Source of the DNA: Ganoderma boninense
Taxonomy: Eukaryota; Basidiomycota; Agaricomycetes; Polyporales; Polyporaceae
Direction: 5' to 3'
Assembly: GCA_002900995.3 (NCBI GenBank)
Contig: CM035312.1
Coordinates: 806,001-870,000 of the forward strand
Length of the DNA: 64,000 nucleotides
In this document: positions 35,190-47,700 of the stretch, piece by piece
Layout of the letters: each line of letters opens with the position of its first letter
How positions within the stretch are numbered: position 1 is the first letter of the stretch
Notes under the pieces: model-generated
Told to the model about the DNA's origin: nothing
What the model saw: only the letters and a program-made list of their open reading frames with translations
Databases searched by the model: none
Position numbers and translations under genes: made by a program

Positions 35190-37773
35190 ATGGCTTCTCT
35201 GGACAAGACCGATGCCGCCAACGCCCTCGACGAGGATGCCCCTGGCCAGCCCATTTCCGTCCCAGACTCTGGCGACACTGGCGAGAGTGGAAAGCTCAAG
35301 ATGATCGTACAGCTCGTCAAGAAGTGCCTCGGAGTCAAGGACATCGCTGCTATGTGCGTTCGTCCCCGCCTTGCCCACCCTGAAACTCATCGCCAACAAC
35401 CCTGACCGTTCCAGGCGCCTTTCTCTTCCCGCGTCGCTCCTAGAACCGATACCTAACCTCGAGTACTGGCAATACCTTGACCGCCCAGATCTCTTCGCTG
35501 CGTGAGTGGCTCCAACCCATGTCTTCACCCTTCATTGCTGAGCGTGGAGTCATGCAGCATCAATGATTCTGACGACCCCTTCGAGCGTATGCTGGCCGTA
35601 CTTCGTTTCACCTTCTCTAAGGATCTCAAGTTTATTGTGAGTACACTAACTTGCTTGCACCACCCTACGCCTTGCACATCCTTCAATCCTTGCCCCGAAG
35701 CCCATGGGGCCGTGCCAAGGCGGTGGAGAGGCAATTCCTGCCGCGCCTCCCAGATAGCTCTCTGCCTCGGCTCCAGCTTCCCGGCGTGCTGCGCATACGC
35801 GTGAAGCTTCTTTGCCTTCACCTGGTGCACTGATACACCGAGGCTGGCGGTTGTCAACGTCAGATGGCCATCTCCATCCTTATGCTTCTCCATGCAGTTA
35901 CCATGTGCTGCGTAGCGCAGTGCCGGGTAGTTTGGAGGGTTCCGTCATTCTGGGGCTTATTGACGGCGCGCTCGCAAGTTACAGGCCATGCGGAGATAGA
36001 TGAACAGAGCCCTTCTTTGACAGTCTTGGAAGGGGCTTCGCTTGCCAACCCAAGCAAAGTGGTGCATTTCTGGCCCCAAATGTCACAGGCCCTTGGTTTC
36101 TGCACTGTATTCATGTCCGCACTGTCTCTGCGCGTTCATGGACGCAGTTGACTGCAGATAGTGAGAGGGTACTTCTCGGGCAGGCCTACGTCGATATACT
36201 TAAGTCGCGCGATCTGCGGTTGGCGGGGTTTTCGTCTCCTTCGGCGCGAGACCCGTTCAATGGAGAAGGTTGCGCTGCGGATATGCACAATTTTTGAGGG
36301 CTTCTAGTTCTTGAGCTTGTTTTCTTGGCTAGGAAATCCCTGCCGAATAGATACTAATAACGGCTCTACAGAGAGGAAAGGTCTGCAAGCCATACAACTC
36401 CGTCCTTGGCGAACACTTCCGTTCACACTGGGACGTGATACCCGTCTCCTACCCGTCGGATCCCAACGCGCCTCCCATTCAATATCTTCACCTCACGCCG
36501 CCTGCTCCCGAGCCCGTTCAAACGTCGTCGTCGTACTTCTTCTCTTCGGTGACACATTCGACGCCTAATGTGGCCCACCCCACCCTCTCGGAGAGCGCCA
36601 GCATCAAGAGTGGCAAGAGCGGTTTCAGCGGGCTCAGCTTCATGTCGCGTGGTGGACATTCCACCACGGCGAAGACGACGCCGTCGACCTCCCCCGAGCT
36701 TGTCGAGACGAACCTCGCGGCGGGCATGTCGGACCTCAGCCTCGCGTCGGGCCCAGCGGAGCTGGTCGAGGTGGACGGGGGCCCGGCTGACGGACCTCGG
36801 ATCCGCGTCGTCTACCTGACGGAACAGGTGTCGCACCACCCGCCCGTGTCCGCGTACCACGCCGCGTGCCCGAGCCGGCACCTGGAGCTCGCGGGGATCG
36901 ACCAGATCTCGGCGAAGGTGTCGGGGACGACGCTGCGCGTCATGCCGGGCTCGTTCAACAAGGGCATCTTCGTGCGCATCACGGGCGACGCGGGCGCGGG
37001 CGAGACGTACCACATCACGCACCCCGTCGCGTCGGTGAACGGGCTGCTGCGCGGCAGCTTCTACGTGACCGTCGGCGAGTCGACCGTCATCACGTGCTCG
37101 GGCGGCACGGCGGACGGGCAGAAGCTGCGCGCGGTGATCGAGTACAAGGAGGAGTCGTGGCTGGGGAAGGCGCAGTTCGCGCTCGAGGGCGTCATCCACG
37201 CGTACGACCCTGCGGAGAGCGTGCACGAAGAGTGGACACGCGTGAAGCACGTCCCGCGGGACCGCGTGATCGCGGTGTTTGACGGGTCGTGGCGGGGGCG
37301 CGTGCGGTGGAAGCGCGTGGACGCGCAGGACAGCGAGTTCGCGACGCTCCTGGACGTGTCGACGCTGGGGGTGGTCCCGAAGACGGTGCGCCCGCTGGAG
37401 AGACAGCTGCCGACGGAGAGCAGGAAGCTGTGGGACAACGTGACGACGAGGCTGATCAAGAAGGAGTACAGCGACGCGACCAAGCACAAGCTTGTGATCG
37501 AGCAGAAGCAGCGGGACGACGCTGCTGAGCGCAAGCGGAGAGGTGTCGAGTACGTGCCCTTCTTTCAGTTTTTCCGGCTGACCGAGCGCGTGGCTTATGG
37601 GATTGCGCTGCAGCTTCACGCCCAAGTATTTCGAGCAGGACATCTCCACAGGCATGCCAATACTCACGGAGGAAGGCCGCAAGGCGCTTGAGGAGGAGCT
37701 CCGCGAGAAGTCCGAACACGCTCTAGAGGACGCGACCCCCACCTCGGTCACCCCCAGCTCAAAGTCGGACTGA
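35190..37773 (+). CDS. Oxysterol-binding protein-related lipid transfer protein (short OSH4/KES1 type)
   Basis: Cytosolic sterol/PI4P exchanger acting at membrane contact sites. It starts MASLDKTDAANALDEDAPGQ and has no PH or ankyrin domain. The ORD begins at RLSLPASLLEPIPNLEYWQY, then DDPFERMLAVLRFTFSKDLK, KVCKPYNSVLGEHFRSHW, and the family fingerprint EQVSHHPPVSAYHA. A Ser/Thr-rich acidic insertion (about 100 residues) precedes the fingerprint. TVITCSGGTADGQ and later KLVIEQKQRDDAAERKRRGV follow. A last intron with donor GTACGT splits the next codon, leading to FTPKYFEQDISTGMPILTEE, and the protein ends PTSVTPSSKSD. Intron 35637-36371 is 735 nt, more than ten times the usual size here, and contains an ORF-like remnant. 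Confidence 0.93.
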
Positions 37774-38377
37774 ACAACAGCGCTCACCTCAACCGAGGTG
37801 ATGCAGCGATGAGCATTAGGATACGCTACGACCAATCTATGCTATACAGAAGAAGGGGACGGGCCTTTTTTTGCTCTCGCCCTCCCCTCCCCTTCCACGC
37901 AACCACTTTCGCCGGAGTTGGCATTACCGAACACTTCCCCGGCTGTCGAGTCTGTAAGATAGTCTATACCACCGCCCGTGCTTCGTTCGCCGTCGCGTAC
38001 GTCCGGACTCGCACGGACATTCGTTTTCGTTTTCGGATCAAGGTAGATGCACTCATTAATGCTGCTCGTCGCCCATCGTCATACATATAGCGTGCACTCG
38101 TGTGTACATACATATATCATATGCATCACCCTCATAGACGTTTTCGTGGCATATTTTCGTGGCATACAGACCAGTTTTCATTGTATGACCGGGCGTCCCA
38201 AGTTTCAAGCGCAAGGGTAAGACGCCGTGGCCGCGAGCACTGCAGAGAGGTGAATCAATGGTATTCATCACGCTGATGCCCCACTACTGTACTACTACAA
38301 GTCAAGATTATCTACCGTCTACCGAAGGAATCGCCCCCGTGGTCCCAAGCAAGCAATGACACGGTGCGCTCTTCTAC
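37774..38377. other. Convergent 3' intergenic region
   Basis: Between the oxysterol-binding protein stop and the prolyl-tRNA synthetase stop. No ORF or structured repeat recognised. Confidence 0.5.
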
Positions 38378-41156
38378 TCAGTAGGACCGCCCGAAGAGGG
38401 TCCAGCGCTTCGCATCCTTGCCGCACCCGACGCACTTGGTGACCCCGGGCTCGATCTTCGGCCACCGGCTCTGGTCAAACGGAATGCACAGCGACTTGGC
38501 CCCCGCCGACGGCGCACGCTCGTCCTGCGGCTCCGACGCAGACGCCTTCGCCGAGCGCTCCTTGATGTCGTCCTCGCACGCCTCTTCCTCGCACCACGGC
38601 ATCACCACCACGCACTTGTCGTCGAGCGTCGGCACGACGTCCTCCCACTTGCGCACCTCGCGCAGGCGCGAGTTGTACGTCTCCTGTGCGCGCTTGAACA
38701 TGTCCGCCTGGATCGTGTCGAGCAGGGTGGAGACGGTCGTCTCGATGTCGGCGAGCGGGATGGGGGCCTTGGCACCGGTGTCGCGGCGGGCGGTGAGGGT
38801 CTGGGACTTGGCGAGGTCCTGGGGCCCGATCTCGAGGCGGAGGGGCACACCCTGCACGCACCGTCGCAGTTAGATACGACACAAAGACAAAATAATAACA
38901 GATATCGCTGTAGCACTTACCTTCTGCTCCCAGTCGTTGAACTTGTAGCCGGGGGTATAGCCTTCGCGAAGATCGGCCTGCGCACGGATGCCAACCTTCT
39001 TCAGCTTCGCAGCAAGGTCGGCCGCCGCCTCGTTCACCGCCTTCCGCTGCTCGTCCGTCGACCTCGCCGTGATCCCGCAGGGGACGACGACGACCTGCAG
39101 CACAGCAACGCGCGGCGGCAGCACCAGACCCTGGTTGTCCCCGTGCACCATCACCATCACCCCGATCACGCGCGTCGACAGCCCCCACGAGTTCTGCCAC
39201 ACATACGACTTGCCCTGGCCCGTCGGGTCGTCCGGGTCCTCCACGAAGATGTTGAACATCTCGGGGCGCGAGAAGTTCTGGCCCAGGCAGTGCGACGTCC
39301 CGCCCTGGATCCCCCGCCCCGTCGTCGGCACGAAGCCCTCCACCGTCGTCGTGTACAGCCCGCCCGCGAACTTCTCCTTCTCCGACTTCACCCCCGGCAC
39401 GACGGGCACCGCAAGCAGTTCCTCGTACACGCGCCGGTACAGGTCCAGGATCGCGAGCACCTCTTCGTCCGCCTCGGCCTTGGTGAGAAACGCGGTGTGG
39501 CCCTCTTGCCAGAGGAACTCGCGCGTGCGGAGGAACGGCTGCGGGTTCTTGAACTCCCAGCGGACGACGCTGTTCCACTGGTTGAGCTTGAGCGGGAGGT
39601 CGCGATGGCTCTGGATCCACTTCGCGTAGTCTAGCACAGGGTCAATGTCGGTATTCATGGAGAACCTGAAAAAGGCGTACAAGGATACATGACGGTCTCG
39701 GAGGTGGGACGGATAGCGATAGGTTCTTCAAGTTCGGACTTGCCTCTGTACGCTCACGATGAAAAAAAGAGTAGAGCATGCATATATGTAAGGACTCACG
39801 CTCGCGTGACCCAAGCAACTTCGGGCGAGAAGCCTTCGACGTGGTCCTTCTCGCGCTCTAGTACTTTGGAGGAGACAAACATGGGGAAGTATGCGTTCTG
39901 CACGCCCATCGCCTTGATCTTCGCGTTGAACCACTCTATCGAAAAGTTCACCGGTTATGAATGCGTTATTCGCTTCAATGACTAGACCCAAACCTTGAAT
40001 GGTCTCCCAGATGCTGTATGACCAGGGACGGAGGATATAGCAGCCAGAGACGTTGTAGTACTCGAGCATGTCGGCCTTGATGAGGACATTGGTGTACCAT
40101 GTCGGGAAGTCGACCTCCTTCTTGACACCAATGGCGATTTGGACGGCGCCCTCAATCCTCGCGTCTTCCCTCCCGGCCCTTGCGGGAGCAGGCGTGCCCG
40201 CAGCAGCGGCGGCAGCAGCACCGTCGGCCGAAGCCTGAAGAGTCGCGATATCGACCTCATGTAGTGAGGGGGCGCCATCGATGGCAAACTGCTTGATGTA
40301 GGCATACAGGTCCTTCCCAGAAAGGAAAAGGGTCGAGTCAGAGGAGAGACCGCGGACGGCGAACTGGGATGTTGAGGAGGCGATTGAGGCATCAATCACA
40401 GTGGTGATTTTAGGGTATGTTTGAGAGGTGATAGCGAGGGGAGAGACTACGAATGAGTATCAGCAAACGTTTTTACATGAAGCTTTTCAGCTGCAGGTAT
40501 GGTCATGACTCGAGCATGGCATATATGCTCACACGAGACTGTGGGGGTACTCGGAGAACCGGAAGGGGTCCCAGAAGCGATGGATATACTTAATATTGAG
40601 TCAAGGAGTACTCACGAGAGTTTTTGTCGAGGCTGAAGGACTCCTTCAGCAGATCCTCGGAAGCGAGGCGGAGTTCCTTCAAATTGAGGTGCTTCCCGAG
40701 GACTCCAGACGGGACATCAGACGATTCTCGCGCGATCACGAAGACTGGGACGGGGGTCGCGGTCTTGGCGGTCTTGGGCTTGTAGACGAGGGTCTTGATC
40801 AGCTCGAAGCCCTGCGGGGCAGAGGAGCTGGCCTCGAGAGCTTCGCGCCAGGACTGTGGGGAGTTGGTCTGTGCATGCGAGACCGTCGCAGCGGGGGTGA
40901 TGGAGAGAGTCGCGAGGGTCGCAGTTAGAGAGTCTATGGACATAGCAGGAGGCGAGGAGTGAATGAATTTGGAGGGAGGGAGGGCTGCGCGAAGGGAACG
41001 GGGATGAGTCGAAAGAGCGGGATGCTTGTGGCTTGGAGAGCCGGCGCTTTGCGAGATAGACTGGACAGTTTTGGAGGGAGATGTTATCAGATGCCGCGAT
41101 AGAACTCTCCGTCCGAGCAAAGGGATCCGGCCCCCGCACGCCCTCGGTGAAAGCAT
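38378..41156 (-). CDS. Prolyl-tRNA synthetase, eukaryotic/archaeal-type class II, with N-terminal extension
   Basis: Charges tRNA-Pro. It has an N-terminal YbaK/editing-like region (from [20 protein letters not shown]), then a class II core. Motif 1 region: [35 protein letters not shown] and [20 protein letters not shown]. Motif 2 region: [13 protein letters not shown], spliced through a 52 nt intron to [19 protein letters not shown], then [20 protein letters not shown]. Motif 3 region: [17 protein letters not shown] and [20 protein letters not shown]. The anticodon-binding domain includes [14 protein letters not shown] and [13 protein letters not shown]. The Zn-binding-like C-terminus ends [18 protein letters not shown]. 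Two in-frame ATGs exist. The one at 40943 gives the cytosolic form. The one at 41156 adds 71 residues rich in Arg/Ser ([20 protein letters not shown]) that look like a mitochondrial presequence. Confidence 0.94.
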
Positions 41157-42528
41157 CCACGCGCAGAGAAGATGAAGGCAGCCCCAGAGTCAGTCGTGTC
41201 CGAGGTCGTGACGCGACGAAGCATCCCGTTCTGCGACGCGATCGTGGCGCTCAGCTCACCTCCAATCTACATCTACCCGAACGCGTCCTCTCCAGATCTC
41301 CATCGTACTCACCTCCAACCCTCTCAACTCACCCTCCCATCACATACTCAACCAAGCGTTCGCACAAGCATATTTTATTATTATGTAACCTGGACTTTAT
41401 ATGAGACGGGCGTCAACGGCGCCTTCATTTTTACTGCAAAGCATCACGAAAGCAGGCTGCCTCCGTCCCCAGCTCCTGGACTCTTCTGCATGCCGGTGGC
41501 CGGTTAACGCTCCGCAAAGTACGTGCGGAGGTCACATCATCTTCTCATGCATAAAATTCCTTGGCGGCCCCCTGATGGTGTCGAGTGCGACAAGGATGCG
41601 AAGCGCTGGACCCTCTCCGGGTGGTCGTATGAGCTTGATAGCCTGTTTGTGTTTTGTGCTCAGTTCGCGTGTACATAGCTCGCTATCGAGTAGAGCAGTA
41701 CCGTACACAATCATTGTGAACGTCATCATTGGATCGTTGAGGGCAATGGCCACGCCTGCCTATCACTTCTCCGAGCGAGCGAGGGCAGATTGATATTTAT
41801 ATGGTATTGATTGATATTGTGCATTTATGGCGAGGGGTTTCGCTGGAGGGCATTCAAGAGGTTCGGGTAGAGTACAAAGCAAGATCGACACAGGCGGCAG
41901 ACATGGCGTACCGGTACGAAGAGGAAAAAGCGACGAGCTGCTCATAACATACTTTGGTCGATGTGGCAGGTACCTAACTGTACGTGTGATGCGGTGCGAG
42001 AGGCTACGTGCTACTGTACCGTGGATCTAGCGTCGATGGAGGGTGGTGATGTTGGATGGGATGTGGGGAATAGATAGATACAAGTGGGCATGAATTCGAA
42101 CATGGTCATGGTGAGGTGATCAACGTGTAGAGAATGCAGGCGTGAAAGAAGGCGGCAGGAGAAGACGGAGATGGCGAGAATGATCCGGGGCAGCGGGTCG
42201 GGGGCGGGGATTAAGACGATGTTCGGAGAAGAATGTACAGCGTGTTGACGACACAGATGACGATTAGGACAACAATAAACATCATGCGGGTATGCAGACA
42301 TGCAGTTTTGACAGACCGGCGGCGAAGCGTCCCAGGAGAGCGTTGGTGACGACAAAGTTCACGCTAGACAACACAACGCGCGACCATGCGCGCGGAGAAC
42401 GAAGAGCGGAAAGCGGGGCGATGAGACGATAGGATGTCCCAGGGTTCAAGGCCGGGGTATCCCTATCCAACCGGACACGCCGTCCGTGCGCAGTCGACTG
42501 TTGACGAGTCGCCAAGGCGGGGAGCACG
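41157..42528. other. Intergenic region, ProRS promoter side and cyclin 3' flank
   Basis: 1.37 kb without a supported gene. The part next to 41157 is the prolyl-tRNA synthetase promoter. Short ORFs (for example 41401-41793 +) show no recognisable domain. No terminal repeats or RNA gene seen. Confidence 0.45.
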
Positions 42529-44549
42529 TCATACTTGGAAGACCTCCCCATCACTGTCGCCCTGTTCTTGTGCGGCTTGGGCAGCGAGCATCTGTTCTTC
42601 CATGGCGCGTTGCTCACGGATGAGCTCCTTGAGCGCAGGTAGCTCCGTCTCAAGCGAGACCTGCGAACCTTCCTCCCATCGCTGAAGGGCCCATTCGCGC
42701 ACAAAGACACTGGCCTGGGGAACACAAAAGAACTTAGCCTTGGATGTAACGAAAATAAAATGCGACACATACCTTCAAGTACTTCTTCGACGCATACTTC
42801 TTAAAGAACGACTGGTGCCTGACAGGCTTGAGGATGTAGTTGAGCATGAGGCTGGCCGTGGGTATGATATCACTCTCGCGGTACGACGAGTAGTGCGCAA
42901 GGTTATTCGTCTAAGTTGCTCGTTAGATGAAGGATACGAAAGTATAAAGCGTCAAAAGACTCACCCAGTCCGGGAACCCCAGGATGACACGTGCCAACCA
43001 GATGGACGCGGCAGCGAGTAACGACGGAGGCGCAGCAATGAGACGCCATTCGAGGCACTGGACCTCGAGCAAGTATTTGCCAATCGTGCGCACTTGAATG
43101 TTGTAGTCGTCAGCCTTGCTGATGCGTCGGAGGAAGTGGATGGGGTTCGGGTAGCTGAGATTCCAATCAATGGTCTTGAGGACGTAGCGCTCCGCTTGGA
43201 GAATCTCAGCCTCGGTGTACGAAGAGTCGGCGCAATACAGGAAGTTGCTCGCTGACGGCGCGACAATCTCTTCGAGTTTCGCCGCGATGAACATGCACGT
43301 AATGCCGACCAGTTGCAACTTCGCGAGAGACACGACGCGGGCGGAGAGGAAGCGATCGATGATGTTGACACACAAGAAGAGCGTCTCGGGAAGCAGCCGA
43401 AAGCGGGAATGAACCTGAATGAGCCAATCGGTAAGAATGCCACGCATTTTCCACGCGAGGTCCTTCTGGTTGGCCATGTAGTTGGGGTTCGGCATGGTGG
43501 TTTGCTACAAGGAATGTTCAGTATATGCGCATACATGGGTTCAAAATGTCAATGTACCTCGACCTCCTTCAAATAATCGAAGATCTCGACGACATACTCG
43601 CTGACCATAAGGGGGTCGTCAGCATCCTCAACATCAAGATCGTCCCACTGGTCGCCAAATGGATCTGCCTCGAGCTGCTCAGCGGAAACAACGGCATTTT
43701 CGACCTCTTCTTCGTGTAACGCGTCGACATCGGGCATGTCGGATGACGTTCGGCGCTTCTTGTACGCACGATTCACCTCCTCCTCATCTTCGTCAGGTTT
43801 TGATGGCCTGGATACACGTCGGGGAACCTTCGACGCAGCGGGGACACCAGTACGAGCGGCTTCGCGAGCGGCGACAAACCGTTTTGGTGATGGGATGTGG
43901 GCGTGAGGGGCAGGGTCGATAGCCATGGCATCCTCGTCATCCTCACGCAATGGTTGCAAAGCACGCGCTTGGGAAGGAGCAGGAGCAGTTGTACGGGTAC
44001 GACGCGTAGCTGTTGTCGTAATCGTAGTGGTAGTTGTCGAATCGACAACAGTGCGGAGGGGCTTACGGGCAGTGGTTGTGGTGGTCGTCTTCTGTAGGAC
44101 AACGCCTTCGAACTTCTCTTTGATCTCCTTGACCCGCTCCTTGCCCTTGACATCAGCATGGCCGGCAACGAGCTTGGCCTTGTTCTCTGGAGGCTTTGGG
44201 ACCTCGCCGAGGGCCTCGCGCTTGCGCTTGACCTGAGTTGCGGGATCGGCCTTGGAGGAGGCAGCCACAGCCACGGACTTTGCCCTGGTGGCCGCGGTGG
44301 AGGCGGTAGCGCGGGAAAGCCCTGGTGGCTTTACATTCTCAGGTTTCTCTGAGGCGGCTTGTGTGGAGGGGGGTTTCGCGCGGGAAGCTACTGTACGTCC
44401 AGGACGTGCTGTCGCGTTCTCCTTGTCTCTGAGGACGGTGGTGCGACCGGCGGCCCGTGTCACACGCCGTGTCTGCCACGGCAACGATGAGGGACGCTAG
44501 AGACGGTGGCGGAAGGCTGTGAAGTACTCACTGGGATGGCTGAAGACAT
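42529..44549 (-). CDS. B-type mitotic cyclin
   Basis: Regulatory subunit of CDK1 that drives entry into mitosis. It starts MSSAIP and splices to RPSSLPWQTRRVTRA. A disordered N-terminus carries a KEN box (LRDKENATARP) and an RxxL destruction-box candidate (ARKPLRTVVDS), so APC/C-mediated turnover is expected. The cyclin box begins after VSEYVVEIFDYLKEVE: MPNPNYMANQKDLAWKMRGI with the cyclin-B signature LTDWLIQVHSRFRLLPETLF, then VNIIDRFLSARVVSLAKLQL, AKLEEIVAPSASNFLYCAD and ERYVLKTIDWNLSYPNPIHF. The C-terminal cyclin fold ends before a Gln/Glu-rich tail (GDSDGEVFQV). Thr-rich tracts (TTTTTT) lie in the N-terminus. Confidence 0.95.
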
Positions 44550-44799
44550 GAAGGACGCAGCAGAGGTCTTGCGTGGTTAGGCGTACAGGATGGAGGAGGA
44601 CGGTGTTGGATTGAATGAGCACAGACGCCCGACGCCAGGCTCGTTTTGTTCAACATCAGCTGCAAACACAACAAAATAACACGCTCCTTAGGCGCGCAAA
44701 GCACGTGACACGCGCTGGGTCACCCGCCAAGCAACAGGACCGAGGGAGTCGCGCTGGCTTGCTTTGTGCTCTGTCCCTGTCTGGCTCCCTCCCCGGTCC

Positions 44800-47700
44800 A
44801 TGCCCCCCTGGTCTCTCTTCAAGGCGGGCCCCCGACTTTGTTCCATACACCCATGCTCCCGTAGATGGCTCTCTGCCTCCCGACCCGCTTCTCAGGCGTC
44901 CCAGAGCTCCCAGCCATCTTCGCGCTGGGGTGACACACTCTTCCTTCCCAAGACTAGCTTCCCCTTGTACAATGACCCGTCCAAGGACGCAAACATAAAG
45001 ACCAAAACAACCGACAGCCTTTACCAATGGCAGGTTGGCGCCTATCCACGACCTCTTGCAACCCACCCGCTAAGTTCTCTCGTTAGTCTCAAAACGCCCA
45101 AGGCTCGCCGTTTGTCTTCCTTGACGGTCCTCCATACGCCAACGGAAACCTGCATATAGGCGAGTGTTTGTTGTCGCGCTAGTCATTCCAATCCCCCTTT
45201 CTGTATCTGCCCCTACGACCGCCAGCTCTTTCCCGCTTGATCCCGTAAAGCTTATCCTATTTCGTCCGTGTCTAGGACATGCCTTGAACAAGATCCTGAA
45301 GGATATAATAAATCGGTATCAGGTCTCATTGGGTCACAATGTTCAGTGAGTACACGGTCCCATCTTCCTAGTTCTCCTAAATCTTACCCGGAGCATCAAG
45401 TTATCATCCAGGATGGGACTGCCATGGCCTTCCTATCGAGAACAAAGTGCTCAAGCAACTTGGGGTGTGCATCATGGTCTCCCCCACGGGACGAGGCTTA
45501 CGTTTATGTGCCAGGTCGAAGTAAATGAACTCACTCCTTCACAAGTTCGCGAAGAAGCCGAGAAGCTCGCACGGAATGAGGTTGCCTCTCAGATGGCGCA
45601 GTTCAAAGAGTTCGGTATCATGGCCGATTGGAGTCCTAGCACAACCTACCGGACATTGGGTGGGCACGAGTGACTAGGCTCCGGCAATTCTACCCTGACC
45701 CACTGTCACATAGACTCGGAATATGAACTGCGCCAACTCGAAGTCTTCAAAGCAATGGTCGAGAAGGGCTTGATCTATCGTCAACATCGCCCGGTGCACT
45801 ACTCTCCGTCGTCCCGCTCCGCCCTTGCTGAGGCTGAGCTGGTGTACAACGAAGCACACGTTTCCCATTCCGTCTACGTCTCTTTCTCGCTTGACCCCAC
45901 CAGCGAGCACATGTCAGACTCGTTGCGGGCTCTCCTCGCCGACAGGGGGGATGTTTCTGTGCTTGTATGGACGACGACGCCATGGACACTCACCGCTAAT
46001 ATGGTCGGTCCAGTTCCTGTGTTTCCGCTGCATTCAAGCTCATCGGTCCTCCTTGTAGGCCATTGCCGTGAACTCGGACATGCAGTATCGCGTGGTTTCG
46101 GTCAAGGGGGATAGCGATCGCGAGTCGGTACTCATCTACGCGGCAGAACGTGAGGATGCATTGAAGCTGGTCCCTGGCCTCTTCGCATCTCCGCCAGTTC
46201 CACTTGGGGAAGTCCTTGGTATGTCCCTCCATCACTATGTGCAACTTTGGCCACTGACGAGTCACTTCCAGGCTCCGACCTCGTTGGGGCCGCATACCGT
46301 CCTATATTCTCTGCATTACACGAGTCGCCCACCTCGACACATTCGCTGCCGATTATTGCCTCCTCGCACGTTTCCAACGACTCCGGTACTGGTCTCGTGC
46401 ATTGCGCCCCGGCGCATGGCGCAGAGGACTACGCGATTATGCAATCCCTTGGCCTCATCTCATCCTCGTCAGCTGCGTCCAGTCCGACGCCAAGCTCCGC
46501 TGTTAGCCGCGACATCGTCTGCCATGTGAACGGCTTAGGTCAGTTCACAGAGGACGTCGCGGACGTAGTCGGGAAGGAGGCTGCACGCGAACTTGTTGAA
46601 AAGGACATTTTGGCAGACGGCGGGAGGGCTATCGTTGCGCTGCTTACGAAGATCGGGGCCTTGCAAAAGGTCCAGCGGTTCAAGCATCGGTATCCATATG
46701 ACTGGAAAACGGACAAGCCTGTGATAACGCTGTCAATCTTTCCCCTTTCATTTCTCAATGGACGAATGTTGCTGACTCCTTGTCAGGGCTACATCTCAGT
46801 GGTTCGCGAACTTGGACAACATCAAGGACGACGCCATCGCCGCGCTTCAAAACGTCAACTTCGTGCCTGCCGTCTGTAAGTACCCGCTTCCTCATGCCCG
46901 CTTCGCGTGCCGGACTCACAAGCCCGGTCATGGGTGGCAGCGCGCAATCGTCTGGAATCCTTCGTCCGTTCGCGCTCCGAATGGTGCATCTCCCGCCAGC
47001 GCGTGTGGGGTGTCCCGATTCCCGCGCTCTACCACCTTCCGACGAACGCCGCAGTGCTCGACTCCAACTCACTCACGCACATCCTCGCCGTCCTCCGCAC
47101 GCACGGCCCGCGCTACTGGTGGGATGGCCCCGCTTCTGCGTTCGTGCCATCTTCGCGCCGCGAGGGGCTGAGCGACGCGGAGCTCGACGCGGTCTGGAAG
47201 AAGGGCGCGGACACGATGGACGTCTGGTTCGATAGCGGCACGGCGTGGAGCACACTCGACCCGATTCCGGAGAGAGTCTTCGGCGCGGACGTGTGCCTCG
47301 AGGGCACGGACCAGCACCGCGGGTGGTTCCAGAGCCTGCTGCTGACCGCGCTCGGGAGCGCACCCCCGTCCGCGGGCTCTGCACGCGCACAACGGGCGCC
47401 ATACGCGACGCTCATCACGCACGGGATGGTGCTCGACGAGCAGGGCAAGAAGATGAGCAAGTCGCTCGGGAACGTCGTCAGCCCGCTCGCGGTCATCCAC
47501 GGGGGCCCCGGTAAGAACGAGAAGGCGTACGGGGCGGACGTGCTCCGGCTGTGGGTCGCGACGGTCGAGTTCGGGAAGGACATGACGATCGGCCCGACGG
47601 TGCTCCAGCAGTGCGCGGAGACGATGCGCAAGATCCGGAACTCGTCGCGGTTCATCCTGGGCAGTCTCGGGGACCGGCCGTTCGAGGGCAAGGTGGAGAG

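Noticed and set aside
36423..37835. 470-codon minus-strand ORF opposite the oxysterol-binding protein gene
   Set aside because: Antisense shadow of a GC-rich exon. The sense frame carries the EQVSHHPP fingerprint.
38475..39620. 381-codon alternative minus frame within prolyl-tRNA synthetase
   Set aside because: Pro/Arg/Gly-rich shadow. The neighbouring frame has intact class II motifs.
39605..39665. Reading [16 protein letters not shown] as real synthetase sequence with loss of RPTSE
   Set aside because: A 52 nt intron ending just before the tyrosine codon restores [15 protein letters not shown], so the synthetase motif is complete.
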